Assembly: GCF_003590095.1 (NCBI RefSeq)
Contig: NC_039483.1
Span: forward strand, 4,898,001 to 4,962,000
Reading direction: 5' to 3'
Length of the DNA stretch: 64,000 nucleotides
DNA from: Trichoplusia ni
Taxonomy: Eukaryota > Arthropoda > Insecta > Lepidoptera > Noctuidae
Below are positions 11,613 through 22,412 of the stretch, piece after piece; positions within the stretch are counted from its first letter, which is position 1, and every line of letters starts with the position of its first letter. The position numbers and the translations under genes were made by a program. The notes beneath the pieces are model-generated. The model was not told the DNA's origin. It saw only the letters and a list, made by a program, of their open reading frames with translations, and did no database searches.

Positions 11613-12080
11613 GTATGTATAACATAGCATATAGAGCAAGCAAGTACCCACACACTTACCCAATAAACCCTCTAAAACTTCGTTCCAATCACAGAGAGTT
11701 ACTACAATTGAAGCAATTCGTCTAACTCGGGGAGTTAAAACTCAGAGATAACAAAATTTGCTCTACAACTAAATCGAGATCCCCGGTATATTAAACATTG
11801 ATACTAGTTTCAGTTTGAAAGTGAGTTAGTAGTTTGTACGAGACCGATTAATTCGCGGCGGATTATTTGGTCCTTTTGAGGCATCCGTGACGCTTCGGCG
11901 GATAATACACCTGTCTGATACTGTCCTTTGGGAGATGATTAAAGGATTTTGCTAGCCGTATACTGTTCGGTCAGCGAAATACTTTTCAATAGAAGTTGGT
12001 TTTAACTGTATGAAGCTGCTGTGGAGTTCTTAATCCACGTATTTAGTAGAACTAGTATTTCAGAATAACACACACACTAC
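11613..12080. other. Nothing recognised
   Basis: No repeat match or supported open frame. Confidence 0.5.
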
Positions 12081-12208
12081 GATATGGCTGCAAAGAGTGT
12101 GCCTTGTGAGATGACGTTCGATAGAAAGTTATAGAAGAAGAAAACATGTTGCGCCGACCCCAAATAATAATTGGGATAAGGGCAGGGGAATGATGTTGAT
12201 GATAATAC
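12081..12208 (+). mobile_element. LINE 3' end fragment
   Basis: ATATGGCTGCAAAG, GAAGAAGAAAACATGTTG, GCGCCGACCCCAAATAAT and GGGCAGGGGAATGATG followed by ATGATGATAA-type repeats match the copy at 38,104-38,230. The ATG/ATGATG-rich end is typical of lepidopteran LINE 3' ends. No coding part remains. Confidence 0.6.
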
Positions 12209-12254
12209 ACAATACATAATACCTTTTTATTGATCTCTACACAACTAAACAAAC

Positions 12255-12356
12255 ATGCCGTAAATCACGGTTGTGCTACGCAGGGATCGAACCCACGACG
12301 GTTCGCGCTCAATGTGTATGGGGTAGTTACCTCAACCACTCGGCTAACTCTGCAGT
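12255..12356 (-). mobile_element. SINE-B, tRNA-like head
   Basis: The minus strand reads GCAGAGTTAGCCGAGTGGTT (A box) and later GGGTTCGATCCCTGCG (B box) about 40 bases apart, the spacing of a Pol III type 2 promoter. The body stops soon after, so the copy is 3'-truncated. It is not a tRNA gene: no acceptor-stem pairing at the ends. Confidence 0.75.
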
Positions 12357-13646
12357 TATCAAATCCCTGAACTTTTGTGCTCCTATCGCTAGCTCCATTT
12401 AATTAATGGCGATCAATCATTTGCCGCGTCCTGTTTCCCTTAGGAATCCGTTTCCCATCCTCGGAACGCAATTATATTCCTTATCCATCCCAAAATGGTA
12501 TTTCAGGTCGTGTTTGTGAAGGTGCTATCAAAAATAGAGGCAAGCTGTCGATCAATATACTCTTTTATTTAACTGAAGAAATATGAACTGCAAATAGATG
12601 CCTTTTAATTAAATAAACGTAGGAATAACAGAATTTACAGCAACATAATTATGTACAGTACGTACAAAATTTCACCAAATACGGAGTGTGCGAGAAAATA
12701 TTCTCACATACTCTGAATTGCCGTGTCGAAAGGATCGAAATAAAACACAAGTTTAGTCCAGAGATCGTCAGACAGAAGAGATATATCAGATCTACCAACC
12801 CATCACTGTTTATGCTACAACATTATAAAAGACAAATGAACAGACAGAATTACTTTCATATTCATAATACTACTTCGGAATAATCATCTAAAACGCTACA
12901 CAACCGCTCCACTTACATAGCATACAAAGGAACTAATACACTTAAAATATTCTCCTTCAAAACATTCAGGTTGAAATGCATCTCCGAATGAACAAAACTG
13001 TTCTAAAATTTAGTGTTTCGTGAACGCTTGGGGCTTCGAGCAAACAATATAATCACTTTCAAACTACTGCGCATTGTTTAACTGGCAGATAAAAGGTACA
13101 ATTTTAATTCTTTTTTTGCCTTGTAATGGATTTGGGTTAAGAATTTAATATTTTCTTTGTACCATTTCAAATAGGATCCTCACTCTATATCTTTCAGTGA
13201 TATCATCGGTACCTATAAATACTAAAAATAAAATGAGCATTTATTGCTGTCAGAGTTTTGACTTATTTAAAACTAAAGATTAATTTAACAATAGAAGTAA
13301 AAATAAAATTAAACTAAAACATATCCTCGGAATTCGACTTAAGCCTCCTCATAACTCCTTGTCTAGGGCTCCTATAGATACAAAAGTTCTTTCATCAGCA
13401 TGTTTAATACTTTTGAATCCAATCACCAATCGCCACTGACTTCTCATGTCAAGCCTGTGGTAAGATATGTCGCTCTCGCATCGGTCTATTTAGTCACCAA
13501 AGGCGTTGTCGTACAGACACTACCCTATAAATCGTCTGCAATAGACGTAAAGGCCGTTATTATTATGTTACTGTGAGAGAACAAATTTTTGAAAATTTTT
13601 GGAATCACCGAAGTCCGGGCTTTTACAGTAACATAATTATATATAA
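12357..13646. other. Nothing firmly recognised
   Basis: A 65-codon frame at 12,686-12,883 ends in text like a worn Helitron-like end (ACAGACAGAATTACTTTCAT at about 12,840). Otherwise AT-rich without a supported gene. Confidence 0.45.
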
Positions 13647-13929
13647 CTAGCTGTTGGCCGCGTGGTTAGAAGATATAAGTTATAATTTATACCTGCCTTC
13701 TATCTATCTTGTAGGATTCAGTCAGCGTTTGCAATGTAAGCGCAAAAAATGAGTTTTTTTACGACCTCACATTAGAAACCTCAAAAATTGTAGCCTTTGT
13801 GTTATTCTGATGTATAAGCTATATTGTGGTAAAGTTTCATTCAAATCCATTCAGTAGTATTTACGTGAAAGAGTAACAAACATCCATACATCCATACTTA
13901 CAAACTTTCGCTTTATAATAGTAGTAGGA
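13647..13929 (-). mobile_element. Helitron-like element, family 3
   Basis: On the minus strand it begins TCCTACTACTATTATAAAG and ends CAACAGCTAG, flanked by A and T. That is the TC...CTAG termini and A|T target expected of a Helitron. It aligns nearly end to end with 62,496-62,793 in the opposite orientation. The GC-hairpin at the CTAG side is partly deleted here. It has no ORF and would need a helicase in trans. Confidence 0.7.
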
Positions 13930-14394
13930 TGGAGATTAAAAAGCAACTTAATAATGTGTTAATAACATATTTTAGTATTTATAGGTAACTTATTTAATCA
14001 AGCTCGTTTCTCAATATTTCGTAAATCAATTACATAAAACGATATTAAATTTCTACTCGCAAGCTTGTACTGTTGCTTCGATATCGAATACAATGAAGGA
14101 AAATAAAGGTAACGGCATAGAACATCAGTCCGAATTACTTGTGTCAAGCCAAAATTTAATAGCAAATCGTGCAATATTCATTTCTTATTGTTTAAATCAG
14201 TTTAATTTGTTTAATATTTAATGTTTTGCTGAATGCCCGAACACTGCCTTTACTGTAGAATTCACATTCAGAACATGACAGTCCAGACGGGAAAGCAATG
14301 CTTTTCTTTTAAGTATGATTTGCGCTCAGTCCAGTTGTGTACGTTAAGAACTAACATCACTGCATCATAGAAAATAGGCACAACACCGCAGTCA
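13930..14394. other. Nothing recognised
   Basis: AT-rich sequence without supported features. Confidence 0.5.
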
Positions 14395-14534
14395 GAATTT
14401 CGAAATCTTTTTGTGTTGAATAGACCATTTATATAACATCATGCTGCGACTAATAGGAGCGAAGATACAATGGAAAATGTGGAAAAAGCGGGGAAAATTC
14501 TAACCACGTGGACGAAGTCGCGGGCAACAGCTAG
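14395..14534 (+). mobile_element. Helitron-like element, family 1, 5'-truncated
   Basis: GTGTTGAATAGACCATTTAT, TGCGACTAATAGGAGCGAAG and GATACAATGGAAAATGTG match family 1. It ends with the hairpin GGACGAAGTCGCGGGC and CTAG (14531-14534) followed by T. Confidence 0.7.
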
Positions 14535-15014
14535 TACTAAGATACATAAATTGTGTGTGAGTGTGAAAGGATATATGTGTGATAGTCAAAATCAGATTTA
14601 AAATTATCTCTCGAGTAAAATAATCTTAATTTGACTGAGCCAAGTCGAATAGCGCCGCCGTGAATGTTCCAACTGAACGTACAATATTATTAAGAGTTCG
14701 ATAAGTACAAGCGTGTTCTGCCATTTCTATCGCGACTCTGGTACAGTTCTATTAAACTTTCTTCCGCTGTTCCTAGTTTTATAGAAATTGTTTTTTTATT
14801 GTTATTACCTACTATGACACGGGTAGGCTTACGATGGCTTATGGCCAAATATGAAATTGTTTCTTAGTTTAATAGAATTCGGGTTTTAGTCCGACTTCAA
14901 AATTCTTTATTTACTTAATTTTAATTTAGTTGGCGTATTAGTGTAGGTAAACATTTACACAATGTTAATTATTTGTTTCTATCATTTCAGTTGCGTAACT
15001 ATTAAATTTTTCAA
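14535..15014. other. Nothing recognised
   Basis: No supported gene or repeat. Confidence 0.5.
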
Positions 15015-15155
15015 CTAGTTGTAGCCCACGGGCCTGCCCACAAAGCGAAATTGATGAGACTGGAATAAAAATCAAACAAAAAGTTATTCAGTTCATTGGT
15101 TTTTGCGTGAAAGACGAACAATCATCCATACATATTATAATTGCGATTCGTAGGA
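15015..15155 (-). mobile_element. Helitron-like element, degenerate
   Basis: CTAG at 15015-15018 followed by a worn CCCACGGGCCTGCCC, then GGTTTTTGCGTGAAAGACGA and ATATTATAATTGCGATTCGTAGGA, in the order seen in other minus-oriented Helitron-like copies. The interior is shortened. Confidence 0.55.
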
Positions 15156-15350
15156 GATACATGACATACTCATAATTCTCTGAATCCAAAGTACCACAAC
15201 AAATACAAAACAAACCAATTGTTACCCTAAAAATAGATCATTCAAATCTAATAATAATGATATCGAAAATATTACACGTTCGTAATAAACGTTATGAGGA
15301 CCTACCACGATCTTTAAAGTAGAGTTCTTGCAGTCATTAAAGCGGGACAG

Positions 15351-15596
15351 CTATATCCGAAGTAGAGCGCAATCTCCCTCCCACATTTTCAATAGTTTTG
15401 CGCTGTTAGGTAGCTTGATAAACTTTGACTCGGATAATTTGTCTATGTCACGGCAATAAAGAAGAGAATTCTTCATAGCATTTATTACAAAGGTAACAGG
15501 TGGAGTATTATTGATTGGTTCGCTTCGTGAGTCGGTTATAAATGTAGTTTTGTATTTCACCTTTTTCACAAAAGATTTTTCATTTTTAAATGTCAT
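15351..15596 (-). other. Unidentified 81-codon open frame
   Basis: The frame begins with an ATG in an A-rich context and encodes a soluble, mixed-charge peptide (SEPINNTPPVTFVINAMKN, later MWEGDCALLRI). Base composition is somewhat less AT-rich than its surroundings. I recognise no domain, no splice sites at its ends, and no promoter or poly(A) signal in register. It could be a small gene, an exon, a mobile-element remnant or chance. Confidence 0.15.
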
Positions 15597-16188
15597 TTTT
15601 TTTCGTACTTTCTTTCAAATACTTGTGCTTACGTCATGCAGTGCTTTAAAAAAAATAACGTCAATGGATTCTAGAATTGGTATAAATTTGTACTTTTAAA
15701 TATGTAGTTCTTCTTAGTATATTTACATGTAAAAGTTATTTCAAAAGCATACGCGCAACGAAACGTCTACTTTTTTGCATTTTTATCATTCTGAAATCAA
15801 ATATTATTCGAACAAATTTTCGTAAAACCAGCTTCCTGCAGTTTTGACCTGAAATAACACAACCATTATTCAAAAAGTGATAATAATCCACATTATTAAA
15901 ACGTCATGTAGCCATAACGAAATGTAAAGAAAAGATACGAAAAAAATGTTTAATTAAGGTCGTCCGTTATCACGTTTTTAGAATTATGAAATTGTCGTTT
16001 CATAAATTGTATCTCTCCGGAGTATTGTGTCGGGAATGGGACTGTGATTTGAAATTTTATGCATTTTATTCCGGTTTCGAGTTATTACAAATTCCTCCTT
16101 TTAATGAAAGGGTCTTGCTTAAGTTGGGTGACTCTGTGAGACTGAAAGCGTGATCATAATTATTATATTGTAAAGTAATTTTGGCGCT
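15597..16188. other. Nothing recognised
   Basis: AT-rich sequence without supported features. Confidence 0.5.
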
Positions 16189-16261
16189 TTTTAGGGTAGG
16201 CCGTCCACTGCTGAATGTAGGCCACATTCAGCAGTGGACGGCAATAGGATGAGATGATGGA
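16189..16261. repeat. LINE 3'-end fragments fused as a perfect palindrome
   Basis: GCCGTCCACTGCTGAATGT (16200-16218) is followed by five bases and then its exact complement (16224-16242), then ATGAGATGATGG. 'GTCCACTGCTG..' is a familiar start of the 3' tail of lepidopteran RTE-like LINEs (compare 55,375-55,510). Two tails are thus joined head to head. Confidence 0.65.
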
Positions 16262-16961
16262 AGTAAAATTATTAAAATGAGATTTGTTATCTACACGTGG
16301 AGTTGTCAGTAAGAGCACAAAGGATAGTTTTCAAGTATGTAAAATACTCGAAAAAGGTGACAATAACTCTATTCAGAACCTATTGTGAATCGTCTTAAAA
16401 ATGCAACGTTGTTAGTTACCGTAAAAAAATAATGTCTTTTAAAACAGCCACGTCAAAACGGGAAGCTTTGCACAGTAATTTTTATGTTGAACAATGTTAA
16501 AAATTGAAATACGTACAAAAAGTTTACACCTTGTTTGTTGTACACACAACACAGTCTTAAAAACTTTATCGACCGCGGGGCAAACATAATTTCATCCAAT
16601 TTATGATAAGACCTACTTAAAACCGGCAAAATTACTTCAAATTTAATTACTGAACCATTCTTATCAGGCACAAAAGCAGATTGTTTGAAGCTAAAAACAA
16701 TAACAAAACGATCAATTCACCTAAAATGATGACGTCACCAAGACAAGTTACAAAAGAGTTGGAGCTTCTAAGTTTTTAGGACAAGAATTTGGGTCACGGC
16801 ACATTTTGGCCAGCCGGGGAGCTAATTTATTTTCGTTAAATCTGATTATTTGCACCCAATTTGTTGGTGTAAATGTAATATTATTGATGGGAAAATCTGT
16901 GGGTTCCTAACATGTTTAAAGACATGATTGAGCTTATCAAATAACGTTTTATTGAACGCGA
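16262..16961. other. Nothing recognised
   Basis: Contains one palindromic CRE, TGACGTCA, at 16730-16737. The 72-codon minus frame at 16,453-16,671 is unsupported. Confidence 0.5.
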
Positions 16962-17132
16962 AATTTTGTATGTATGGATGTTTGTTCCTCTTTCACGCAA
17001 GAGCCACTGAACAGATTTAGAGGAAACTTAGTAAACAGATAGTTCATAACCAGGATTTACACATATGATAATTTTTATCCCGATTCTAAGTTCCTGTGAT
17101 TTATAGCGGGCGGGCCTGCGAACTACAGCTAG
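16962..17132 (+). mobile_element. Helitron-like element, worn
   Basis: GCGAAATTTTGTATGTATGG, GATGTTTGTTCCTCTTTCACG, GAAACTTAGTAAACAGATAG and an end in CTACAGCTAG (CTAG 17129-17132) then T. It is most similar to 41,161-41,339. The terminal hairpin reads GCGGGCGGGCCTGCG and is diverged. Confidence 0.6.
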
Positions 17133-17180
17133 TCTACAATAATTAACTGCATTTATTTAAAACTTGACAATCTATTTTAA

Positions 17181-17380
17181 ATAATAAATAAATGCGGACA
17201 ACATCACATACATTGTTCTGAACCCAAAATAAGTTGCTAATGCACTTGTGTTATGAAATTCAGATACAACGAAGGTACCACAAACACCCAGACCCGAGAC
17301 AATGTAGAAATGTGAATTTTAACATTGACCCGACCGGGAATCGAAACCGGTGCGTACGCCACTCAACCACGGAGGTCGTC
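17181..17380 (-). mobile_element. SINE-A with internal deletion
   Basis: Same ends as the 9.2-kb copy, including the ATTT-type tail (+ strand 17181-17192) and GACGACCTCCGTG start. About 31 bases between the B box and the A-box side are missing: the + strand reads GGGAATCGAAACCGGTGCG, joined at a shared GAA. The B box is partly destroyed, so the copy should not be transcribed by Pol III. Confidence 0.8.
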
Positions 17381-18271
17381 AAAATTTTGCCATAGGAAAA
17401 CACTGAAAAAAAAATCTATTAAACTGACCAGTAATAGTCACGTAACTCATCCAAAAATAATATCATCCCCAAAAAATAAAATACAAAGTAACATTATCCT
17501 TTGCACATATTTATGAAACAAAATACTGAAACATTTTAACTGGAAAGTCACTTCAATAGTTTAAAGTGATTTCATTAATTTTCCCTTTATTCAGTTGACT
17601 CGTTAGTTTTCGAGACCAATCGGTCTCCGACGCTAATTCAATTTAGTTTCAACAGTTCAACCAAAAATGATTCAACAATGAAAATATAAAAACAACTTCA
17701 TTTATTTTAGAGAACAATTTGATTGTTGATGATTTGATTATTTCTGAAATATTGGTATACAAAACAATGTAACTTATTTTACTTTTGTTTTACTATTTTT
17801 GTAGAGAAGATTTATAGTATAATCTCATTACAAACAGCAAATATTTGACTGTCAATCTTGTGGTCAATCAATCAGTTTTCATCAATCAATTTCAACAGTC
17901 TTCCCAAAATGGGGGTGAAATTCAGCTAAGTATTTATGATAACCGTTTCGTTTAAGACTTATTTCGATTTTAATGAAACTGTTCACTTGGGAGTCCAAAC
18001 CGATAACTTTTTAACAACTGCGTTCGAGGCCGAAATAATTTTGTTCTTAAGGGAATGAAAATAAAGTACAATTTTAATTTAACTTTTAATTAGTTTGAAC
18101 CCCACTGCTAAAGGTTCTTAAATCTGTTTGTTGTGCATTAGCCAATTTAAAGTTTTATTTTAACTTAAATTGAGAAGGCGTGAATATTGTAATAAATAGA
18201 ACATGTTTTAAAAAAACTGTTTGCTTTTAGGGTTCTTTACCTAAAGAGTAAAAATGGAATCTTATTAAATA
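17381..18271. other. Nothing recognised
   Basis: No supported gene. GGGTTCTTTACC at 18,230 may be a worn family-G end. Confidence 0.45.
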
Positions 18272-18420
18272 AATAATAAAATAAATAAATGCGGAGAACA
18301 TCACATACATTGTTCTGAACCCAAAGTAAGTTGCTAAAGCACTTGTGTTATGGTATTCAGATACAAGAGCTAGCGACACCTTGAAACCGGTGCGTCCACC
18401 ACTCGACCAAGGAGGTCGTC
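18272..18420 (-). mobile_element. SINE-A with a large internal deletion
   Basis: Ends as in the other SINE-A copies, but the + strand passes directly from CAGATACA to AGAGCTAGCGACACC. The B box and much of the body are lost. It lies 0.9 kb from the previous copy in the same orientation, with a different deletion. Confidence 0.75.
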
Positions 18421-19014
18421 ATTACTGAGGTTTCGGTCTCTGCTGTCCGTCTATCCGTCTTTCACAACACAACATAGTTGAATGTTACAGATCGACAGTT
18501 GACTTTTTAATTGATGTTGTATTTTACATAAATTCTTTAAAAAAAGTAGCTCCCATAAGTTATTATGCTTGTTCTATAATATTGTTTTCCCCTCTTAGAT
18601 AGTGTAATAAAACCCTTCGTGCTCGAATCTGTCTATAGTGGGATTTATGTATAGTGGGCGCCATATTTTATTTGTTGTTCTCGAGATACTCTAACCCTTT
18701 CTAAGAAACAATAATATTCGAAAATTCTATAATAGTGTTATTATTTATTTCGCTATTGGTATCAATTCCCATGCTGCCGAATTTGAAGAAATGTAAAATT
18801 TAAATTCCCCCGATATTTTAGGGCTGTCTGAAAAATTACCTGAAAAATATACGAATATTTGCAAAACACTGAATAATAAATTACTATTAGCTTTGAATAT
18901 GTAGCTGGGAAATATTTTTCATTAAAAAAGCCTATCAAAGAGAAATTCGTGGAAATGGCAATTGAGACTAATGAAAGCTTTGCCAAATGTGCGTGAGTTA
19001 ATATTATAAAATAA
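18421..19014. other. Nothing recognised
   Basis: The 99-codon minus frame at 18,762-19,061 runs into the neighbouring repeat and is not supported. Confidence 0.45.
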
Positions 19015-19200
19015 CTAGCTGACCCAATGAACATCATTCCGTCTCGATAAATAATTTGCAATTAAAATATATTGTGACTATAAATTGAGATGAAAGCTAT
19101 TCTACCTTTATTTACCGAAACGGTGTGAAAAATTTGATCAAAATCGGTTAAATAGTTTAGGAGTCGACAAACAACGTGACGCGTAATCCATGCACAAATC
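19015..19200 (-). repeat. Dispersed element related to 43.9-44.2 kb
   Basis: CTAGCTGACCCAATGAACAT, AATTTGATCAAAATCGGTTA and AATAGTTTAGGAGTCGACA match the pattern 'CTAGCTAACCCAGCAGACG ... AAAAATCGGTTAAGCGGTTT CGGAGGAG' at 43,931-44,215. It may be a LINE 3' end or a Helitron-like element. Class not decided. Confidence 0.45.
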
Positions 19201-20339
19201 ATGTCAGGTGGTCTCAATCCATCAAGATTCAAAAGATTTTGAATCACACAGACGAATTTGCATGAACCGAAACGCCTAGTGCCAAGACACACAATGACAT
19301 TATCAAAGTTATAAAACCTTTTTCTTTAATCATAAATATTGCTACTGACTATTATTAACCAGTGTAAAAGTTACTAATATTAGAACATGCCTTTGTCAAA
19401 CCGTAAGTAAGTAAGCGTATTAATCAACGCTTATTCGTCTCTTTATGATAAAAGCCTAATAATAGATTTAACAGGCTAGTATTAAAAGATTAATGGTACA
19501 CTGTCTAATGAGTCTTGGTGACAAGATTAAACATCTAGATAGTATTCATGAATTTCATCATAGATATTGGTTTTCAGACAGGTTTACGGTAGAAAAAAAA
19601 TTGTGGTTCTTTTTTCATACATAAAAAAAAGAAAGAGAAAAGTTTCTGTCTATTGGTAAACGAAAGAAAGAGACATAAAATATGACAAAAGTTTAAGACA
19701 CGTGTGTGTATGTTCAACCTTCATTTAATCTTACACATACAACCTTCTTTTCTATACATTTACAGTGTCATCATGCCTAGTCATGTTTGCCTATAGGTTC
19801 TAAATGAAGTAATCTTATGAAAGCCTTGGATAACTGTGACACGAATCGAAGTCTGTAATGAACTCGACACATTTCCCTATCGTCGTCTACACGACCCCAT
19901 TTAAAGTTTCCCGTAAGGCTTGGACATAACGGCCAATAGCACTCTTATTAATGTGATTAATTTTCTTTAAAAAAAAGGTTTTATTTATTCATTAGCGTTC
20001 TGGTTTTCTTACATTTGTACTTATGAGGACATTAGACACTACAATCCAAGAAAAAATACATTTACTTGTATGATTTAAAATTCGATTCGTGTGAATTTTT
20101 GTAATGTCTAGTTTCAGAACCAATAATGATCGCAATCATAAGAGTCTTAAATTTTTATTTTAAAGTTTTTCAAGTTTATTTACAACAAGTCCCACAATGG
20201 TATTTTCTCCACTATAATTTGATGAACACGTACGTATTACTAACTTAATTCCCTTACCTTTGTAATCAAACAATAAATTAAACTATTCATTTTAAAATAC
20301 ACTTTAAAACAAGTAAATAAAGGTTAAATTTCTTTAAAG
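19201..20339. other. Nothing recognised
   Basis: AT-rich; no supported gene or repeat. Confidence 0.5.
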
Positions 20340-20419
20340 AACTCCCAGCCAGTGTGTCCTTGCTCTTACTATTTCGTTCACAACTCCGCATGCACTTGCT
20401 TCGCCCGGCGTTTGATGTG
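20340..20419 (+). other. Candidate small exon
   Basis: A GC-richer 80-base segment sits between an acceptor-like TTTCTTTAAAG and a textbook donor GTG|GTAAGT (GT at 20420). Two of the three + frames are open throughout; one reads LLLLFRSQLRMHLLRPAFDV. No domain is recognised and no neighbouring exon could be paired with it. The same text could belong to a dispersed repeat I cannot name. Confidence 0.25.
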
Positions 20420-20950
20420 GTAAGTAAAACAAATTGAACTTGGACCAAAACAGTGAACTTAGTCGCGCATACTTGTATTAGAAAGTTTGCGCGATTTAGT
20501 TTAGAGCATTAATCGTCTAGTGCTATGAGAAAAGCGATATAACGGTACAAAGGGACGCGGAGGTCATTTTTAACTATACCTACAATATATATAGTAACAT
20601 TCTCATCCATAAAAATAATAACATTACAAAATAAATAGAATAAAATCAACCACTTAATAAATAAAATTAATCTGTGATAATCTAAATAAAGTTAGCATCC
20701 TCCTCTCTCCTACATTGCCGTGCTCTACAGGGTCCATAGTGTACTATACTTATATTATGTAACACCTTTTGAACATATGGAGTGCAATAAAAATATTGAG
20801 TATTGACTTAGATCTTAGTTTTCGTATACGCAGCTCATTAAATAAACTTTAATAGATAGTTTTGTCATGTTGCTGTTTCAGACCGGCTGAGGCATGACAA
20901 AAACCATCGCCTATTGTTTATTTTACTTTAGTTAGAATGACTCTCACGCA
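20420..20950. other. Nothing recognised
   Basis: AT-rich; no supported features. Confidence 0.5.
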
Positions 20951-21122
20951 AAGGAATTGAATCCAGATGTTTCGGGGAGTTTCACAAACATTCAAATCAC
21001 ATGCACAAAGACACCCAGACCCAGGACAAACATTCGTGGATCACGGTCGTAATACGCGTGGATTGAACCCGCGAAGTTGCTTTTGCTTGTGACCTCAACC
21101 TCTCGACTATCGTTCAGTCGAT
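20951..21122 (-). mobile_element. SINE-B, near full-length but diverged
   Basis: CACAAAGACACCCAGACCCA, TTCGTGGATCACGG, a worn B box (complement of GGATTGAACCCGCG) and a tRNA-like head (complement of ACCTCAACCTCTCGACTAT). Matches the copy at 32.1 kb in order and spacing. Confidence 0.7.
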
Positions 21123-22348
21123 TTTTTTTAAATAACATTCGATTTTTCAGTTCGACTAAGCCCCGCTATGGCAACAGCAACAAATTAAAATAACTCTCTC
21201 TCTCCATTTCACTGAAAACCGTGTGAGTTTTTGCTGATTGTATCTTTTTTTACTCAAACAGATTTTAATCCAAAAAGTCACAAGAAAATAAAAGATTTGA
21301 ATGCTTTCCATACGAGGAAAAGGCAGGAAAATAACCCATACTTAACCACTTATAGTTGCGTGGTCGCTAAAATAGTCGTGTAACATAGATTCCTATTGCC
21401 TCATGTACAAAAGGGCTTAATCTAAAAGTCACAAGAATTAGATGGATTTGTAAGATAGAGCTTGATGTTAAAAGGTCTGCGTAAGATTGATCGCTGACTT
21501 CCATTCAAGGTACGAAGTACAATGGAATTCTCAAGGGATTAAGATACAGGGTGAAGCTAAAGGTCACTTTGAAATAACTATTTTTGAACTTTAATTTGTT
21601 TCGTAATGAGTTTCTTAAGTTGAGTTTGTGTGACTTTAATTTGTTTTGGGGATTTTAATGTATTTTTTTTTATAATAAAAATTAGTTACTTTTGTTTTAT
21701 TTCGGTGTTTTATTGTTGTCTTTTATTTCAAATTAAATTTATTAAGTCGTCCTTATAATCGGGGTGATCATCACTAACATAGAGTCGTTTATCGAATATT
21801 AATAAGAATATTTACTTGCAAAATGTACATGCTATAGAAAAGATTTTAAATGAACAGCTGATTGTTATTGCACTAGACGTGTTTGTCTGTGTTGTGTTAA
21901 CTTTCTCAGCCCTGTTGAAGGCACTTCTCCACCTCTCTTCTCTATCAGTAAGAAAATTTGTTTACTTAGAAAGAAAACACCAGGAGAGCTTCACTATTTA
22001 CTTGTACAAGGGTCTACGGTAACGCAAAATACCGGGAAAACACAACTCCTAACCTTACTTCACGTAACTTGAAACTTAAGTAAATGCCATGAACATGTGT
22101 TTTGAACCTAAATCATAAATTATATTATAGCTATGCTTAAATGTGAGCGCAATAATAATAGCCTAAAATAATAAATTTTAAATGTTCACTAAGAGTTTAG
22201 TCACCGACTTAGCTTATATTCAAATAAAAGACAGTGAAATTAAGAACTTAAATAATGGAAATAGCTCATAAAATAGACCTAACCAACATATTATTGTTTT
22301 TAACTTTAAGGCAGTAACAGAAAAATATTACATTATCATTATTTGACG
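21123..22348. other. Nothing recognised
   Basis: The 68-codon + frame at 21,816-22,022 has no support. AT-rich background. Confidence 0.5.
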
Positions 22349-22412
22349 TGCAGCGACAACTCGCTACGAGACTCGTAGCTGCTACGAAAACGATATCGTA
22401 GCGGACAGCTTG
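22349..22412. repeat. Clustered CTACG/CGTAG inverted repeats
   Basis: GCTACGAGACTCGTAGC (17 bases, near-perfect palindrome) is followed at once by GCTACGAAAACGATATCGTAGC, a second foldable pair. A similar cluster is at 59,745-59,812. It is probably the remains of one repeat family. Confidence 0.5.

Noticed and set aside
12280..12356. Possible tRNA gene on the minus strand
   Set aside because: Pol III boxes present but no acceptor stem; it is the head of SINE-B.
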